Below are positions 9,823-20,141 of a DNA stretch of 64,000 nucleotides, one piece after another. This DNA comes from Diphasiastrum complanatum. Its lineage: Eukaryota > Streptophyta > Lycopodiopsida > Lycopodiales > Lycopodiaceae. The notes under the pieces are model-generated. The model ran no database searches. It saw only the letters and a program-made list of their open reading frames with translations, and was not told the DNA's origin. The stretch is from assembly GCA_029204225.1 (NCBI GenBank), contig CM055103.1, positions 47,612,458 to 47,676,457 on the forward strand, given 5' to 3'. Position 1 is the first letter of the stretch; the number at the start of each line of letters is the position of its first letter. Made by a program: the position numbers and the translations under genes.

Positions 9823-10437
9823 TCACTTCACCAATTCGACTAATGCATCAGCCACCTGATTAGATGAGCCCTTGATATATTGCACTTCAAAGTCAAATTC
9901 TTGCATGAGTTTTGTCCACCTGGCCTTACGACCTCGCAAATCATTCCGATTACAGAAATATTTTAAAGGTTGATGATCCTTATTAACCACGAATTTATTA
10001 CCGTACAGGTAATGCCTCCATGATTTCAAAGCATGGATTATAGCAAAAAGCTCTTTTTCCTGAGTGGTGTACCTGACCTGTGCATCGGTTAGTTTCTTAC
10101 TTTCAAAGGCAACGGGTTGACCCTCCTGTACTCCAATAGTCGTATCACTCGCGTTAGTGTTAATGACGAACGGCAAATCTGGATCCGCTATCCTCAAAAC
10201 TGGAGCTGAGGCAATTAGAAACTTGAGTTTGCAAAAACTCTCATCTAATTTCTCATTCCATCTAATGGGAGGACTTGGCCTACCTTTGCAGCTTTTCAAT
10301 CCTTTCAACATATTGTTGAGAGGTACAGCAATCTTTGAGTACTCCTCTACAAATCTACGGAAAAACACAGTGAAACCTAAGAACAACTTGAGTTCACGCA
10401 CTGTTTTAGGGATTGGCCATTCCACTACCGTCTTCAC
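9823..10437 (-). pseudogene. Ty3/gypsy RT connection and RNase H
   Basis: The translation begins VVEWPIPKTVRELKLFLGF, the conserved end of the Ty3 reverse transcriptase. It continues with PVLRIADPDLPFVINTNASD, where the first RNase H aspartate (usual 'TDAS') is replaced by Asn in INTNASD. QPVAFESKKL, EKELFAIIHALKSWRHYLYG and DHQPLKYF follow. The frame is open for 204 codons and lies about 80 bp from the RT frame, separated by a frameshift or stop. It degraded RNA-DNA hybrids in the intact element; the first-Asp change argues that this copy is inactive. Confidence 0.85.
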
Positions 10438-10518
10438 CTTTTCTTCATCAATCTTGATTCCAAAGGAGATAATCTTATGACCAAGGTAAAGAAGTTCCTT
10501 CTTAAAGAATTCGCACTT

Positions 10519-11112
10519 TTATTCTTTCACATAAAGCTTCTCTTGTCTTAAGATACGTAAGACACTATGGAGATGCTTAGCATGCTTTTTGAGTGTTCTG
10601 CTATAGATCAGAATACCGTCTAGAAATACTACTATGAACTTTCCCAAATATGGACGAAATAAATCGTTCATCATTTGTTGGAAAGTAGTCGGAGCATTCG
10701 TCAAACCAAAGGGCAATACAAGAAACTCGTAGTGGCCAAACTTGGTCCTAAAATCGGTTTTAGATACATCTTCCAGATGTATCCTAATCTGATAGTATCT
10801 CGTACGTAGATCAATTTTCATGAAGTATTTAGCTCCATTCAATCGATCTATGAGATCGTCCATCAACGGGTATTTATTTTTAACTGTAAGTTTGTTCAAA
10901 CCCTTGTAATCTACACATAGCTGGAAACTCCCATCTTTCTTACATTTAAGAAGGACATGTGCTCCCCATGGAGATTTACTTGGTCTTATGTGTCTCATCC
11001 TGAGATACTCCTCGATCTGCCTAACCACTTCCTCCTCTTCCTTCTGACTAAACCGATATGGTTGTATGAAGATAGGATGGCTATCGGACAAAAGATCTAT
11101 CTTATGATCCAC
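10519..11112 (-). pseudogene. Ty3/gypsy reverse transcriptase with mutated catalytic motif
   Basis: The 197-codon frame covers RT fingers and palm: [69 protein letters not shown] and [11 protein letters not shown]. The catalytic box should read F-L-D-D; here the second Asp codon is GGT (Gly) at 10615-10617, a single transition away from GAT. Both palm aspartates are normally essential, so this copy cannot polymerise as it stands. Confidence 0.9.
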
Positions 11113-11740
11113 CGACCGAGAGGGTGCCGTCCATAAGGTAGCTGCTTCGGAAAAATTTCACTAAACTCTTGCTTTAACTTTTGCAAAAGTTGTTGTTCCT
11201 GATGCGAATTTTCGGTGTTAAAGCATGAAAACACATTCACATCCTCAACATCACAATGCATACGAGATTTCAAAAACAAGTAAAAGACTTCATACTCAGA
11301 ATCATGAAGTTTTTCAATTGATTCAACCGAGGAAATCATTGACGATGGAAGTACATCGGTCTCTCCAGAAATAGAGACAATTTGATCAAACTTATCTTTA
11401 AATACCATAGAATGATTTTTAGAATCTATTTCTAAAAGAGTCTGATTTGCCAAATAACCATTCATAGCCCAAAATCACATCAGTCCGGTCCAGATTCATA
11501 ACATGGAAATCCAACGGCTCAACATAGTCCTGCATCCGAAGCTCTAAGTTTGAGACTTTGACATCCCAAATCTCAGTGTCCGACCCTGAGGCAAGATAGA
11601 CCACGTAGTGGTGATCACTGGCCATCAGTGGGCCCTCGAAGCTTATGCACAAGTCGAGCATTCAAAAAATTGTGAGTAATACTTGAATCAACTAGCACAT
11701 TCACGTCTTTCCCTAAAATATTGCCTCTCACACGAAACAA
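11097..11740 (-). pseudogene. Ty3/gypsy retropepsin region
   Basis: The protease active-site sequence at the end of the gag frame reads VNVLVDSSITHNFLNARL, where the family consensus is D-S-G-A-T-H-N-F; the flap-loop Gly is Ser here. Downstream frames continue with VVYLASGSDTEIWDVKVSNL and FHVMNLDRTDVILGYEWL, a well-known Ty3 protease tail. Two frame changes (near 11640 and 11440) separate the pieces. An acidic linker leads into the RT. Confidence 0.75.
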
Positions 11741-12830
11741 TTCATTAGGCTTGAAAGAGAGTGCACTAAAGTTACAAGTACAGTCACAATTATTCAACAA
11801 ATTGACTTCCAATTTACCTGCCGGTAAATCCACAATCATGAAACTTGACGACTTTGCTTTCCGTTCGGGGCACTGTTTGACACGGTGCCCAGGTTTATTG
11901 CAGAGGAAACACATATTCTGTGTAAGCGTCGCCAACCGTGCTTTGTCTTTGACCACCAGTTTTTTCTTATTCTTCTTCTTCTTAGGGTGTTGGTACGCTT
12001 CTGCTTCCAGCTCATCAAAAAACTGCTTTTTACGCTTGTTAGATTTTTCTTGCTTGGGTTTCAAGGCCATTTGGTCGTGCACGCTTTTTCGTGATGCAAC
12101 AATTGTACTATCATAGGCTTTCACCACACAGATAGCATCCTCTGGTGAGTTGAGGATATTTTGTTTGCATTCATTTTGATATTCGACAGGCAGTCCGGCA
12201 ATAAATTGCCATTGTGCTAACTTACGATCAAAGAGCGGCACCTTGGCCAAAGAGTCCAAGAACTCTTGGACATAGTCGTCCAGTTCTCGGTTGCCCATTT
12301 TGCAGTTGATAAACCGAATATACAGCTCGAAATTGTCTATCGTGACAAAAGCTTTCCGGAATTCCATCAGGAATCCAGCCGAAGTCACCGGTTTCGTGGA
12401 AAGTTCCCTCCACCAAGAAGAGGCTTTACCTTCCAGAAACAATAGAACCGATGATATTCGTTTATCTTATGGGACATTATGCAAGCTAAAATAGCTTGTC
12501 CAATGGTCTTAAACAACTGCCGGACGTTCTTTTTATCGCCGAAAAATATTTCCGGTTGGTAGCCCAAGTTGTTAGTGTTAATAGCTTGTAGTTGATTTAA
12601 TAGATTTTGCATTTCTTTATCCCGTTGTTTATTGCTCTGATGAAGTTCTAAAACTGCCTTGCCGCAACAATTTTTCTGAGTCTAGGGTGTCATCACTGTC
12701 GGGTGAGGCCGGCTGAATTTCTGTATTTCTCCCATCACTTCCTGGTGATGCCGGGTAAATCTCGGTAGCACCTCCCTCTGCCAATGCAACGAAAATCCTT
12801 AACCAACTCTTAGCTCATACTTCAACTGCA
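11741..12830 (-). pseudogene. Ty3/gypsy gag with CCHC zinc knuckle
   Basis: Minus-strand reading frames give a Retrotrans_gag-type capsid: KASSWWRELSTKPVTSAGFL, FRKAFVTIDN and ELDDYVQEFLDSLAKVPLFD. A Lys-rich stretch and the zinc knuckle CFLCNKPGHRVKQC (C-x2-C-x4-H-x4-C, intact) follow. The N-terminal part runs in other frames up to about 12830 with an acidic Pro/Ser/Asp segment (IYPASPGSD). Stops break the frame. Gag, protease, RT, RNase H and integrase in this order place the whole 9276-12830 relic in Ty3/gypsy. Confidence 0.8.
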
Positions 12831-12959
12831 AAATAACAGTTCCTAAAGACTGAAAAATCCACTTTAAGAAAAAAGAACCACAAATCTTCAAAAAACTCAA
12901 ATGTTAATACTGGCCTAAAGCACCCCCATCCCAATCTCACCTACCACCTTGCATGGCCC

Positions 12960-12986
12960 ACTCAAGTTTTTAAATAAAACTTGAGT
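12960..12986. repeat. Perfect 11-bp inverted repeat
   Basis: ACTCAAGTTTT and AAAACTTGAGT are separated by five bases. It lies at the left edge of a GC-rich island and could form a cruciform or RNA hairpin. Confidence 0.85.
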
Positions 12987-12989
12987 TAA

Positions 12990-13389
12990 GGGGGCCACCT
13001 ACCCACCCCCCCCCCCGCTGGGGCTTACGGGCACGCCCCACACGAGGGAGGGGTTCGGCCCCGATGCCCCCCAGCGGCTGACTGGGTGCCCGTCAAAATT
13101 CAGGGCGCGCCTAAATTTTGCGAGCGGCGCCGGCGCTGGGCACTTGCGGGTGGCGTCGAGTAGGGCTTGTGGCGCGGGGGCACCGGGCAGCGAGGGCCAA
13201 CGTGGGCCGGGAGAGCCAGCAGGGCGCTTGGCAGTGCCAGCAAGGCACCGAGCAGGGCGGGGATGGCGTCGGACAGCCGCATAGGGTGCTGGGCACCCCA
13301 ACGCCCAAGCACACACACACACATGGAAATAGGAGGGGTTTCTGTATATATCCCCTCCTGAAAAATTTCGAATAATGCTTATGGGATAT
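12990..13389 (-). other. GC-rich island, probable LTR or leader of the minus-strand gypsy element
   Basis: The stretch is strikingly GC-rich compared with the AT-rich surroundings and begins with a C run at 13006-13016. Read on the minus strand, a TATA-like GATATATAC occurs at about 13346-13354, followed by a (TG)n tract and the GC-rich part. This is the arrangement expected for a promoter plus transcribed leader upstream of gag. Overlapping ORFs of 74-107 codons here are Pro/Ala/Arg-rich products of the base composition, not convincing genes. Confidence 0.4.
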
Positions 13390-13430
13390 AAATTGGCTGC
13401 CTAGACACATGACGTTCAGGCAGCCAATTT
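13390..13430. repeat. Perfect 13-bp inverted repeat with a TGACGT core in its loop
   Basis: AAATTGGCTGCCT and AGGCAGCCAATTT flank a 15-base loop, agacacatgacgttc, that contains TGACGT, the core of bZIP (as-1/CRE-like) sites. On the minus strand it sits about 40 bp upstream of the TATA-like sequence at 13346-13354, so it could be a promoter element of an LTR. Confidence 0.75.
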
Positions 13431-13621
13431 TAAAAATAAAAATAAAAGAAAAAAGTTTTCATGACTGAGAGCCCACCGGTGCCAAACGCCCATCCATGCG
13501 GGCCATGCTCGCAAGATGCGAACCCCCCCCCGGCACTCACGAGCAACTTCCTCTCGGCCTATTCGGGCCTTATACACGCGCCTTCAGCGGGCTCTAAAAC
13601 CCGATTTCAGAGGGCGCAGTC

Positions 13622-13623
<2 letters not shown>

Positions 13624-13672
<49 letters not shown>
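13624..13672 (+). repeat. (GA)n microsatellite
   Basis: About 24 GA units. The flanking sequence 13431-13623 contains a short C run near 13520 and no gene. Confidence 0.95.
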
Positions 13673-13674
<2 letters not shown>

Positions 13675-14621
13675 TGAAGGTGGAGGAAGATGGCTATGAG
13701 AGTGCCCTCCATCACCTCACATACTGAGCTTTATACCTGCAGGTAGTGACTATTGTGGATTTTCCAGCACATTTTTTTGAGTTTCAACAATAGTTTTTGA
13801 AGGTTTATGGTACAGGAAGCAATGAGCCCATAACATCTGCTGTTTTTTACATATTAATACTGCTCTATCAGCGTTTTATAGTTGCTATAACTTTCATTTA
13901 CTTGTTTCCAACATAAGCAAAGTTTCAAAGCAAGATTTGCAGGTTTTGCCATCACTGTGCTTGAAAAACAGCTGTTATGCTGTCAAAATTTTCCAAATAA
14001 CCTAGTTTTGCAAGCTATTACAATTACTTTATCACATAGTCATCATATCTGAACACAACCATCCTCCAGAATGGCTTTATAGGCTCCTAACCTTGCAAAA
14101 TAACTGTTAGGTTGCTGGGAAATGAAGAATAAGCTGTGATTCCACAGTAAGCAGCCACACAAACCTGTCAATTATCACCAACACTCAACAGCCAACAAAT
14201 TAGGGTATTTTTGCTTCTATTCCAGCCTATTTCCATCATTTTAGAACCAAACCGGCTTCCAAACAGGCAATAGACAGCATTTAAAATACAGTAACCATTC
14301 ATTAGAAGAATAAGAGACTGTAGGGAAAAATCCAGCCAACCAATTAAGTAACTTGTTGCTTTCACAAAGATGCTAACCACAGAGTAATCGGCAACAACAG
14401 AATTGACACGGAATTCCTTCCAAGAAACCAATTCGAAAAGCATAAAAACGAACCGATTGTGAACCTGGTAGTGCACTTACCACACAATCGATTGCAAATT
14501 GAAAAATATTTCTAACGGGAAGAAAATCCCACAATTCCACCATTTGTTGCTTACTCGTTGGATTCTCGAAAAAACGTCGAGATTTTCACTCAACACTTTC
14601 AATGGTAAATCTTGCTTAGAC
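13673..14621. other. Non-coding, probable retroelement leader
   Basis: No coding motif on either strand. The stretch lies between the minus-strand gypsy gag/GC island and a minus-strand primer-binding site, so it is probably the untranslated leader of a minus-strand LTR element. Minus-strand ORFs at 14168-14476 and 14477-14716 look like chance. Confidence 0.4.
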
Positions 14622-14635
14622 TGGCTCTGATACCA
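14622..14635 (-). promoter_or_regulatory. tRNA-iMet primer-binding site of a minus-strand LTR element
   Basis: The minus strand reads TGGTATCAGAGCCA, complementary to the 3' end of plant initiator methionine tRNA, the usual primer of plant LTR retrotransposons. It sits at the left edge of the LTR-like block 14636-15061. Confidence 0.75.
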
Positions 14636-15061
14636 ATATAAACAACAAGATTCTAGTCTAAGCATACCATATAAAGCAACAACACATGGGAACTGATGGA
14701 GCTTAAACCAACCCAACCAAATCTAGATCGAACGGATCTAGCCCCCAAGCTATGGATCAATCAGAGTCATGCAAAGAGGAGCCACACCAGCATCATGTAG
14801 CTACTAATCACAAAATCAAGTATACACTAGTGAGAGCCCAGCAGGTATACTTATACCCTCCAAGGCCCATGCACCACTAGTAGTGCACTGTGACACTCAC
14901 CGGACACCTCTACAACCTATCTGGGCCACGTCATCCAGTTCCCTAATGACTCACTGATAGACCCATACCAACTCCACCACCATGTGTTTAGGCCTACAAC
15001 CATTAATTATGACCATGTACTCATAAGGGCCCCAATTCCCTTATAGTTACAATTAACTTCA
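14636..15061 (-). mobile_element. Putative 5' LTR of a minus-strand retrotransposon
   Basis: On the minus strand the block starts TGAAGTTAATTG at 15061 and contains a TATA-like GGGTATAAG at about 14853. It runs directly into the iMet primer site at 14635. The length (about 425 bp) and order fit a 5' LTR. The LTR end does not show the usual CA, and no matching 3' LTR was found, so the boundaries are tentative. It may belong to the gypsy relic 9276-12830. Confidence 0.45.
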
Positions 15062-15402
15062 GGTTGTTGGTCTACCAGTCCCTAGCGTGGACACGCTACC
15101 TGAGACCAGTCATGGGCATGACAGTACCTGCAAGTACAGTTCCGCAAAATAGAGTGATTGCAGCGGAGAATGCGCTCAGTGGACGTCAAATCTCTTTTGT
15201 CCCTTTTAGGGAGCGGGTAGTCAGGAGTGTGAGGTAAAACGCATTTCATGTTTGGAAAGTGACTTGGCTTGCGAAATGCCACCTAAGCGACGGGACGCCC
15301 TGGTGTGAAATTTTAGCAGGTCATTAAAACAAGTTACTGACATCGCCATTGTACTCAAAACACCGTTTTTAGCTTGTGGTTGCAGTTTTAGGCAGTTTGA
15401 GG

Positions 15403-16322
15403 ATGGCAAACATGGGAGAGTCCATTTTGAGTGAAAATAGCAAATTGGATGGGATTTTCAACTATGTGGTGTGGAAATTCAAAAATGAAAAACCTAATGA
15501 TAGAGGAGGAACTGTGGGATGTCGTCACAGGTGATGAGAGAAGAACACCAAAGGAAATGGACATTTAAGTGTTCGATAGGGAGGTGAGGAGAGCTTTGAC
15601 CTTCATCAACATGTCAGTGAAAGACCACATCATTACCCACATAAGTGATGCCATTACACCAAAACAGGCATGGGATGTGCTAAAGGAGCAGTTTGAGACA
15701 TCAAATCCGTCAAGGATTATGTTTCTGAAGTCAAAGTTAAATAGTGCTCAAATGGAACAAGGAGAGCACATTTAGACTTATATGACCAAAATCAAGACAA
15801 TGAGGGATGAACTGCATTCTATTGGTGAGTGCATACGTGATGTTGAGCTAGTGCACAATGCATTGTGCAGCATTGTAGAACCTTATCAGATATTCGTAAG
15901 CGGGATAGCATAAAGAGAAAGATTACCAACCTTTGATTACCAATCTTGATGCAGGAGAAGCATTGAAGAGAGATGGTGAAATCTAGACGTCAAAATACTG
16001 ATGGACAAGCACTTGCGACACGTCAAAAACAAGGAAAAGGCAAGGGTAAGAAGAAGTCTAAGCAGCAACTCGCCAAGACTCAAGAGGATGAGGGATCTCT
16101 AGGAAGACCAAGAAGAAGGGCAAATGCTTCCATTGCGGCAAAAAGGGCCATTGGAAAAGTGAGCGTCGAAAATTCTTGTCGGAACCAGGCAAGGAAAAAC
16201 CAAAGCAAGCAGGTAACCATGTCGACGAAGGTGAAGTTGAAGACTCTAGCATCTTCATATCAGCATTGTCATCCAATCAAGATGATTAAGCTTGGTACAT
16301 TGACTCGGGAGCCACAATACAC
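15403..16322 (+). pseudogene. Ty1/copia gag
   Basis: From ATG 15403 the frame reads MANMGESILSENSKLDGIFN and then VKDHIITHISDAITPKQAWD and VLKEQFETSNPSRIMFLKSK. This is the UBN2-type gag of copia elements. Several stops (for example at about 15565 and 15773) and frameshifts interrupt it. The zinc knuckle reads CFHCGKKGHWKSER, so the last Cys of C-x2-C-x4-H-x4-C is now Arg. Upstream, 15062-15402 has no gene and no recognisable copia 5' LTR, so the element is 5'-incomplete or its LTR is too diverged to see. Confidence 0.85.
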
Positions 16323-17394
16323 ATGACAAGTAATAAAGATTGGTTCAGTAACTTGAAAGAGTTGGACAATGGAACGTCTGTTTCACAAGCAAATGGTGAT
16401 GTGTACAAGATCAGGGGGATAGGCACCGTTTCCATCCAACTACTTGATGGCAAAAGCAAGACAATCAAGGAGGTACTTTATGTACTAGGTTTGAAGAAAA
16501 ATCTACTTTCTGTTGGTGTCATTATTGATCAAAAGTTGAAAGTAGCATTTGTACATGATCGTTGCTTTGTGAAGGATGTGAACCAAAAGTTCAAAGTCAT
16601 TGCGGATGGTATAAGGGAGCCCAACACTAAATTGTACAGGTTGAATGCTACAATTAAGGGGCAACATGGACTTATCTCGTCCATTCCATCGCAAACTGAA
16701 CTATGGCATAAAAGGCTTGGTCATTTGAACCTAGGAAGCCTTAGTTTGATGAGGAAATTGGAGATGGTAAAATGATTGCCTATGATGGAAGACCACTTGA
16801 AGACGATGTGCAAATCATGTGTGTATGGAAAGAAACATCGAGAGAAATTCAAGAAAGGTGGTGTTGGGCGAAAAACATCTTGGACTTGATCCACACATAT
16901 CTATGCAGGCCTATGAGGACTATGTCCATAGGAGGAGCTTATTATTTTATGACCTTCATAGATGATATGTCACATAAGACGTGGATATATTTCTTAAAGA
17001 AGAAATCAGATGTTTTTTCCACTTTCAAGAGCTTCAAAGAAATGGTCGAAAATCAAATAGGTAGTAAGATCAAAGTCCTATGATCTGATAGTGGAGGTGA
17101 GTACAAGTCTATTGAATTCAATGATCTTTGTGATCAATGTGGGATCAAAAGACAATTTACGCAAGCTCATACTCCTGAACTCAATGGTGTAGCTGAGTGC
17201 AAGAATCGTACAATTGTGGAGAGTGCCAGATCTATGCTTGTTGAGATGAAACTACCAAAAGATTTTTGGTCAGAAGTGTCTAGTACCACAGTTTACCGTA
17301 GTCTAGTATCGCAGTCTATCTTCAAAATTGAAGTCCTACCATTGTCGTACCAAAGATAACACCTAAGGAGGCATTCACGAAAAAGAAGCCAAAG
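16276..17394 (+). pseudogene. Ty1/copia protease and integrase
   Basis: The protease site YIDSGATIHMT begins the block, followed by the GAG-pre-integrase region ELWHKRLGHLNLGSLSLMRK. The integrase core shows FIDDMSHKTWIYFLKKKSD, then (after a TGA) SDSGGEYKS, and then NGVAECKNRTIVESARSMLV. The three DDE positions survive, but the residue after the catalytic Glu is Cys instead of the usual Arg. At least three frameshifts or stops (near 16773, 17083 and 17290) break the frame. Confidence 0.88.
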
Positions 17395-18693
17395 GTGAAC
17401 CACTTGCAAATCTTTGGATGTAAGGCCTTTGTACACATTCTTAAGGAAGAAAGATGTAAGCTTGATGTAAAAGCTATAAAGGGCATCTTCTTAAAATATG
17501 ATGATCGTGTAAAGGGCTATAGATATTTTGATCCATTGGAGAACAAAATACATGTTATCAATGATGTTATCTTTGATGAATCTAAGATGTACAAAGATGA
17601 GGATGCTAAGAAGATGGATACATCTAGTGGAAAAGATGGTACAATAAGAATTCCTCTTGATGATGGACCACTTGTTGACTTTCCTAGTAATGGACATATG
17701 GATACACCTCATAATGTTGCTACTCAACCTCAAGAGATAGATTGGAGAGGTGGAGATAAACCTTTTGGTGCTAAGAGGATTGAAGTTGCAAGTGACAAAC
17801 GCAAGGAAAAGGATGTACCACGAGATATATTTTCACCAGGAAGCCGATCACCTGACAGGAAGCTCCCTAAGTGGTTTGAGAGATTGATGGAGAGCTGCGA
17901 CATGGATGACTTTCCTGAATCATCTATCCAGGGAGAGCTACGAAGATCAACAAGAGAGAGGACACAACCTGACAAGTATGAAGCAAATTATGTTGTCTTA
18001 TCTAGCATCATTCAAAGCAAAGAACCTTGGACTTATGTTGAAGCGAAAGATGATGACATTCGGGTCAAGGCCATGGAAGAAGAGATGGAGTCAATCGCTA
18101 AGCATAGTACATGGGACTTAGTGGAGCCACCAATTGGCAAGAAACCCATTGGTTGTAAATGGGTATATAGGACTAAGTACCATGCAGATGGAAGTATAGC
18201 AAAGCACAAAGCAAGATTGGTGATCAAAGGGTATGCACAAAGTAAAGGCATTGACCATGAGGAGACCTTTGCACCAGTATGTAAGAGGAATACTCTACGT
18301 CTACTTGTTGCTATAGCTTCACATTTTGGTTGGTCTTTACATCAGATGGATGTGAAATCTACTTTTCTAAATGGTGAGTTAGAAGAAGAGGTGTTTGTGG
18401 ATCAACCTGAAGGCTTTATAGCGAAAGGACAGGAGAATAAAATATGTCACTTGAAGAAAGCACTTTATGGTCTCAAGCAGGCACCACGTGCTTGGTACAG
18501 CGGGATTGCCTACTTTTGTTCTAAGGAGATGGTGAGAACACACTCTGATCCAAAACTTTATGTCTTATGCTTTGATGGTATGACATATTTCAACCTAATG
18601 CTTTATTGCCTTGGAGTGGAAATGTGGCAAAAAGGACATGAGGTGGGTCTAACACAGGTGAAGTATGTTGCTGCACAAGTTCAGGCTACATGA
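17395..18693 (+). pseudogene. Ty1/copia integrase C-terminus and reverse transcriptase lacking YVDD
   Basis: A 432-codon frame is still open. It starts with the integrase C-terminal block (QIFGCKAFVHILKEERCKLD) and RYFDPLENKIHVINDVIFDE. The RT follows: STWDLVEPPIGKKPIGCKWV, KHKARLVIKGYAQSKGIDHE, ETFAPVCKRNTLRLLVAIAS, LHQMDVKSTFLNGELEEEVF and ALYGLKQAPRAWY. After SDPKLYVLC the expected L-Y-V-D-D box and about 40 flanking residues are missing; the frame jumps to CLGVEMWQKGHEVGLTQVKY. This internal deletion removes the polymerase active site, so the long open frame does not mean activity. Confidence 0.9.
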
Positions 18694-19408
18694 TTGCAAG
18701 CCAGTGAACACTCCTATTGAGCCAGGTCAAAAGCTTTCTAAGCTTGACGAATCACAGCCATTTGATGCTACGCTGTATAGGCTGTTAAGAGGGAGCTTGA
18801 TTTACCTTACCACGACTAGAGCAGATATATGCTATGTTGTTGGTATTGTAAGTCAGTTTATGGCAGCACCTACATAAACGCATTGGAAGACAGCCAAACG
18901 TATTTTGTGACATGTCAAAGGCACTTCCGATTATGTCTTGGTGTACAGGAAGCATGACGGTTTATTTGAGTTATGTGGCTATGTGGATGTGGATTGGGGA
19001 GGTGACTATGATGATCGTAGATCCACCACAGGGTATGTATTCTAGTTTTGTGGCAGTTGCTTGTCCTGGTCTAGTAAAAAGCAAAGTACATTTGTTCTAT
19101 CCACAACAGAAGTAGAGTATAAGGCAATGGGTAGCGCAGCACAGGAAGCCATATGGTTGAGGCAAATCTTGGATAAGGTTGGCATGAAACAAGAAAATCC
19201 CATGATTATACATAACAACAGTCAGAGTGGCATTCAGCTGGCAAAGAATCCGATGTACATATGAGAAACTAGCTGACATTTTCAATAAGCCAGTTATTAG
19301 AGAAAAGTTTGATAAGTTTAGATCAAAGCTTTCTGTACTTAAAGTTTGTTAACTTTGATGCTATGTATATGGATGTATAAAAAGTAGATTCTACTTTTAG
19401 GGGGAGAG
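18670..19408 (+). pseudogene. Ty1/copia RNase H and 3' end with polypurine tract
   Basis: Broken frames read KPVNTPIEPGQKLSKLDESQ, DATLYRLLRGSLIYLTTTRA, DICYVVGIVSQFMAAPT and STTEVEYKAMGSAAQEAIWL, the conserved end of copia pol. Stops interrupt it near 18875 and 19264. TTTTAGGGGGAGAG at 19396-19407 is the polypurine tract that primes plus-strand synthesis, directly before the LTR. Confidence 0.85.
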
Positions 19409-20130
19409 TTGGAATTAAAGTAGAACTATCGTGTTATTGTACTATGGGTCCTATCAGTGGATAAGGACTAGTTGGCCTCGCCACGAGGTAAGTCGACAGG
19501 ACACGATTCCCGTCAACGGCAACCTGGGCCATGCATGGGTTGCCATAGTGAAAAACTATATGTACAATGTATTTTGGTTTTCAGAAATACAGTTGCTATG
19601 TGAGCTTGGAGTGGAGAGTGCTTTCTGTCTATGTTACTGTATTGCATGATCTGTAATCTTGTTTGGAACAAATTTTAACACTTTGGAGGGGGTCTTTTCC
19701 ACTCTATAAGAGAGGGAGAGGCGCTCATACGAAGGGGAAATTCTTGTTTTATTGCTTGCTTCTATTCACTAGTGGAACGCTAGAGTGTAGAGAGCATTTT
19801 TTTGCTAGCTTACTTTTATGTGTATCTCTATCTTTGGTATGGGACTTAGATGGGCATAGAATCTTGAGTATGCTTGTGTTTGTGATGGTAGCTATGTGAT
19901 TGATTGTGGTGAAGCAAGGGGGTGCTAGATTGGCTGGCTTGTGCATGGATCTAGCAATGGTTGGGTGGGAAATTCTTGAGGCCATTTTGATTGTCTACTT
20001 TGGAAGGATCTTAGGGACTTTGGAGGAGAGGCACCTTGGAGGGCTCTTTGGAGGCATTGGAGGGCTCTTTGGAGGCATTGGTGGACATCAACTCGAAAGC
20101 TTAGAGGAAGGCTCTTCCTAGTTGTAAAAG
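19409..20130 (+). mobile_element. LTR between the copia relic and a second primer site
   Basis: The LTR begins TTGGAATTAAAG right after the polypurine tract. A TATA box (CTCTATAAGAG) lies near 19702. A 23-bp unit encoding LFGGIGG is tandemly doubled at about 20037-20083. A primer-binding site starts at 20131. The whole 722 bp could be one LTR shared by two element bodies, or a copia 3' LTR plus the 5' LTR of a different element; no second copy is in the window to decide. Confidence 0.5.
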
Positions 20131-20141
20131 TGGTATCAGAG
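20131..20141 (+). promoter_or_regulatory. tRNA-iMet primer-binding site
   Basis: TGGTATCAGAG, followed by TC instead of CC, matches the start of the iMet primer site and marks the beginning of a second internal region on the plus strand. Confidence 0.7.

Noticed and set aside
12999-13410. Overlapping Pro/Ala/Arg-rich ORFs in the GC island
   Set aside because: Open frames on both strands and in several phases are expected from high GC; no motif or initiation context supports a protein.
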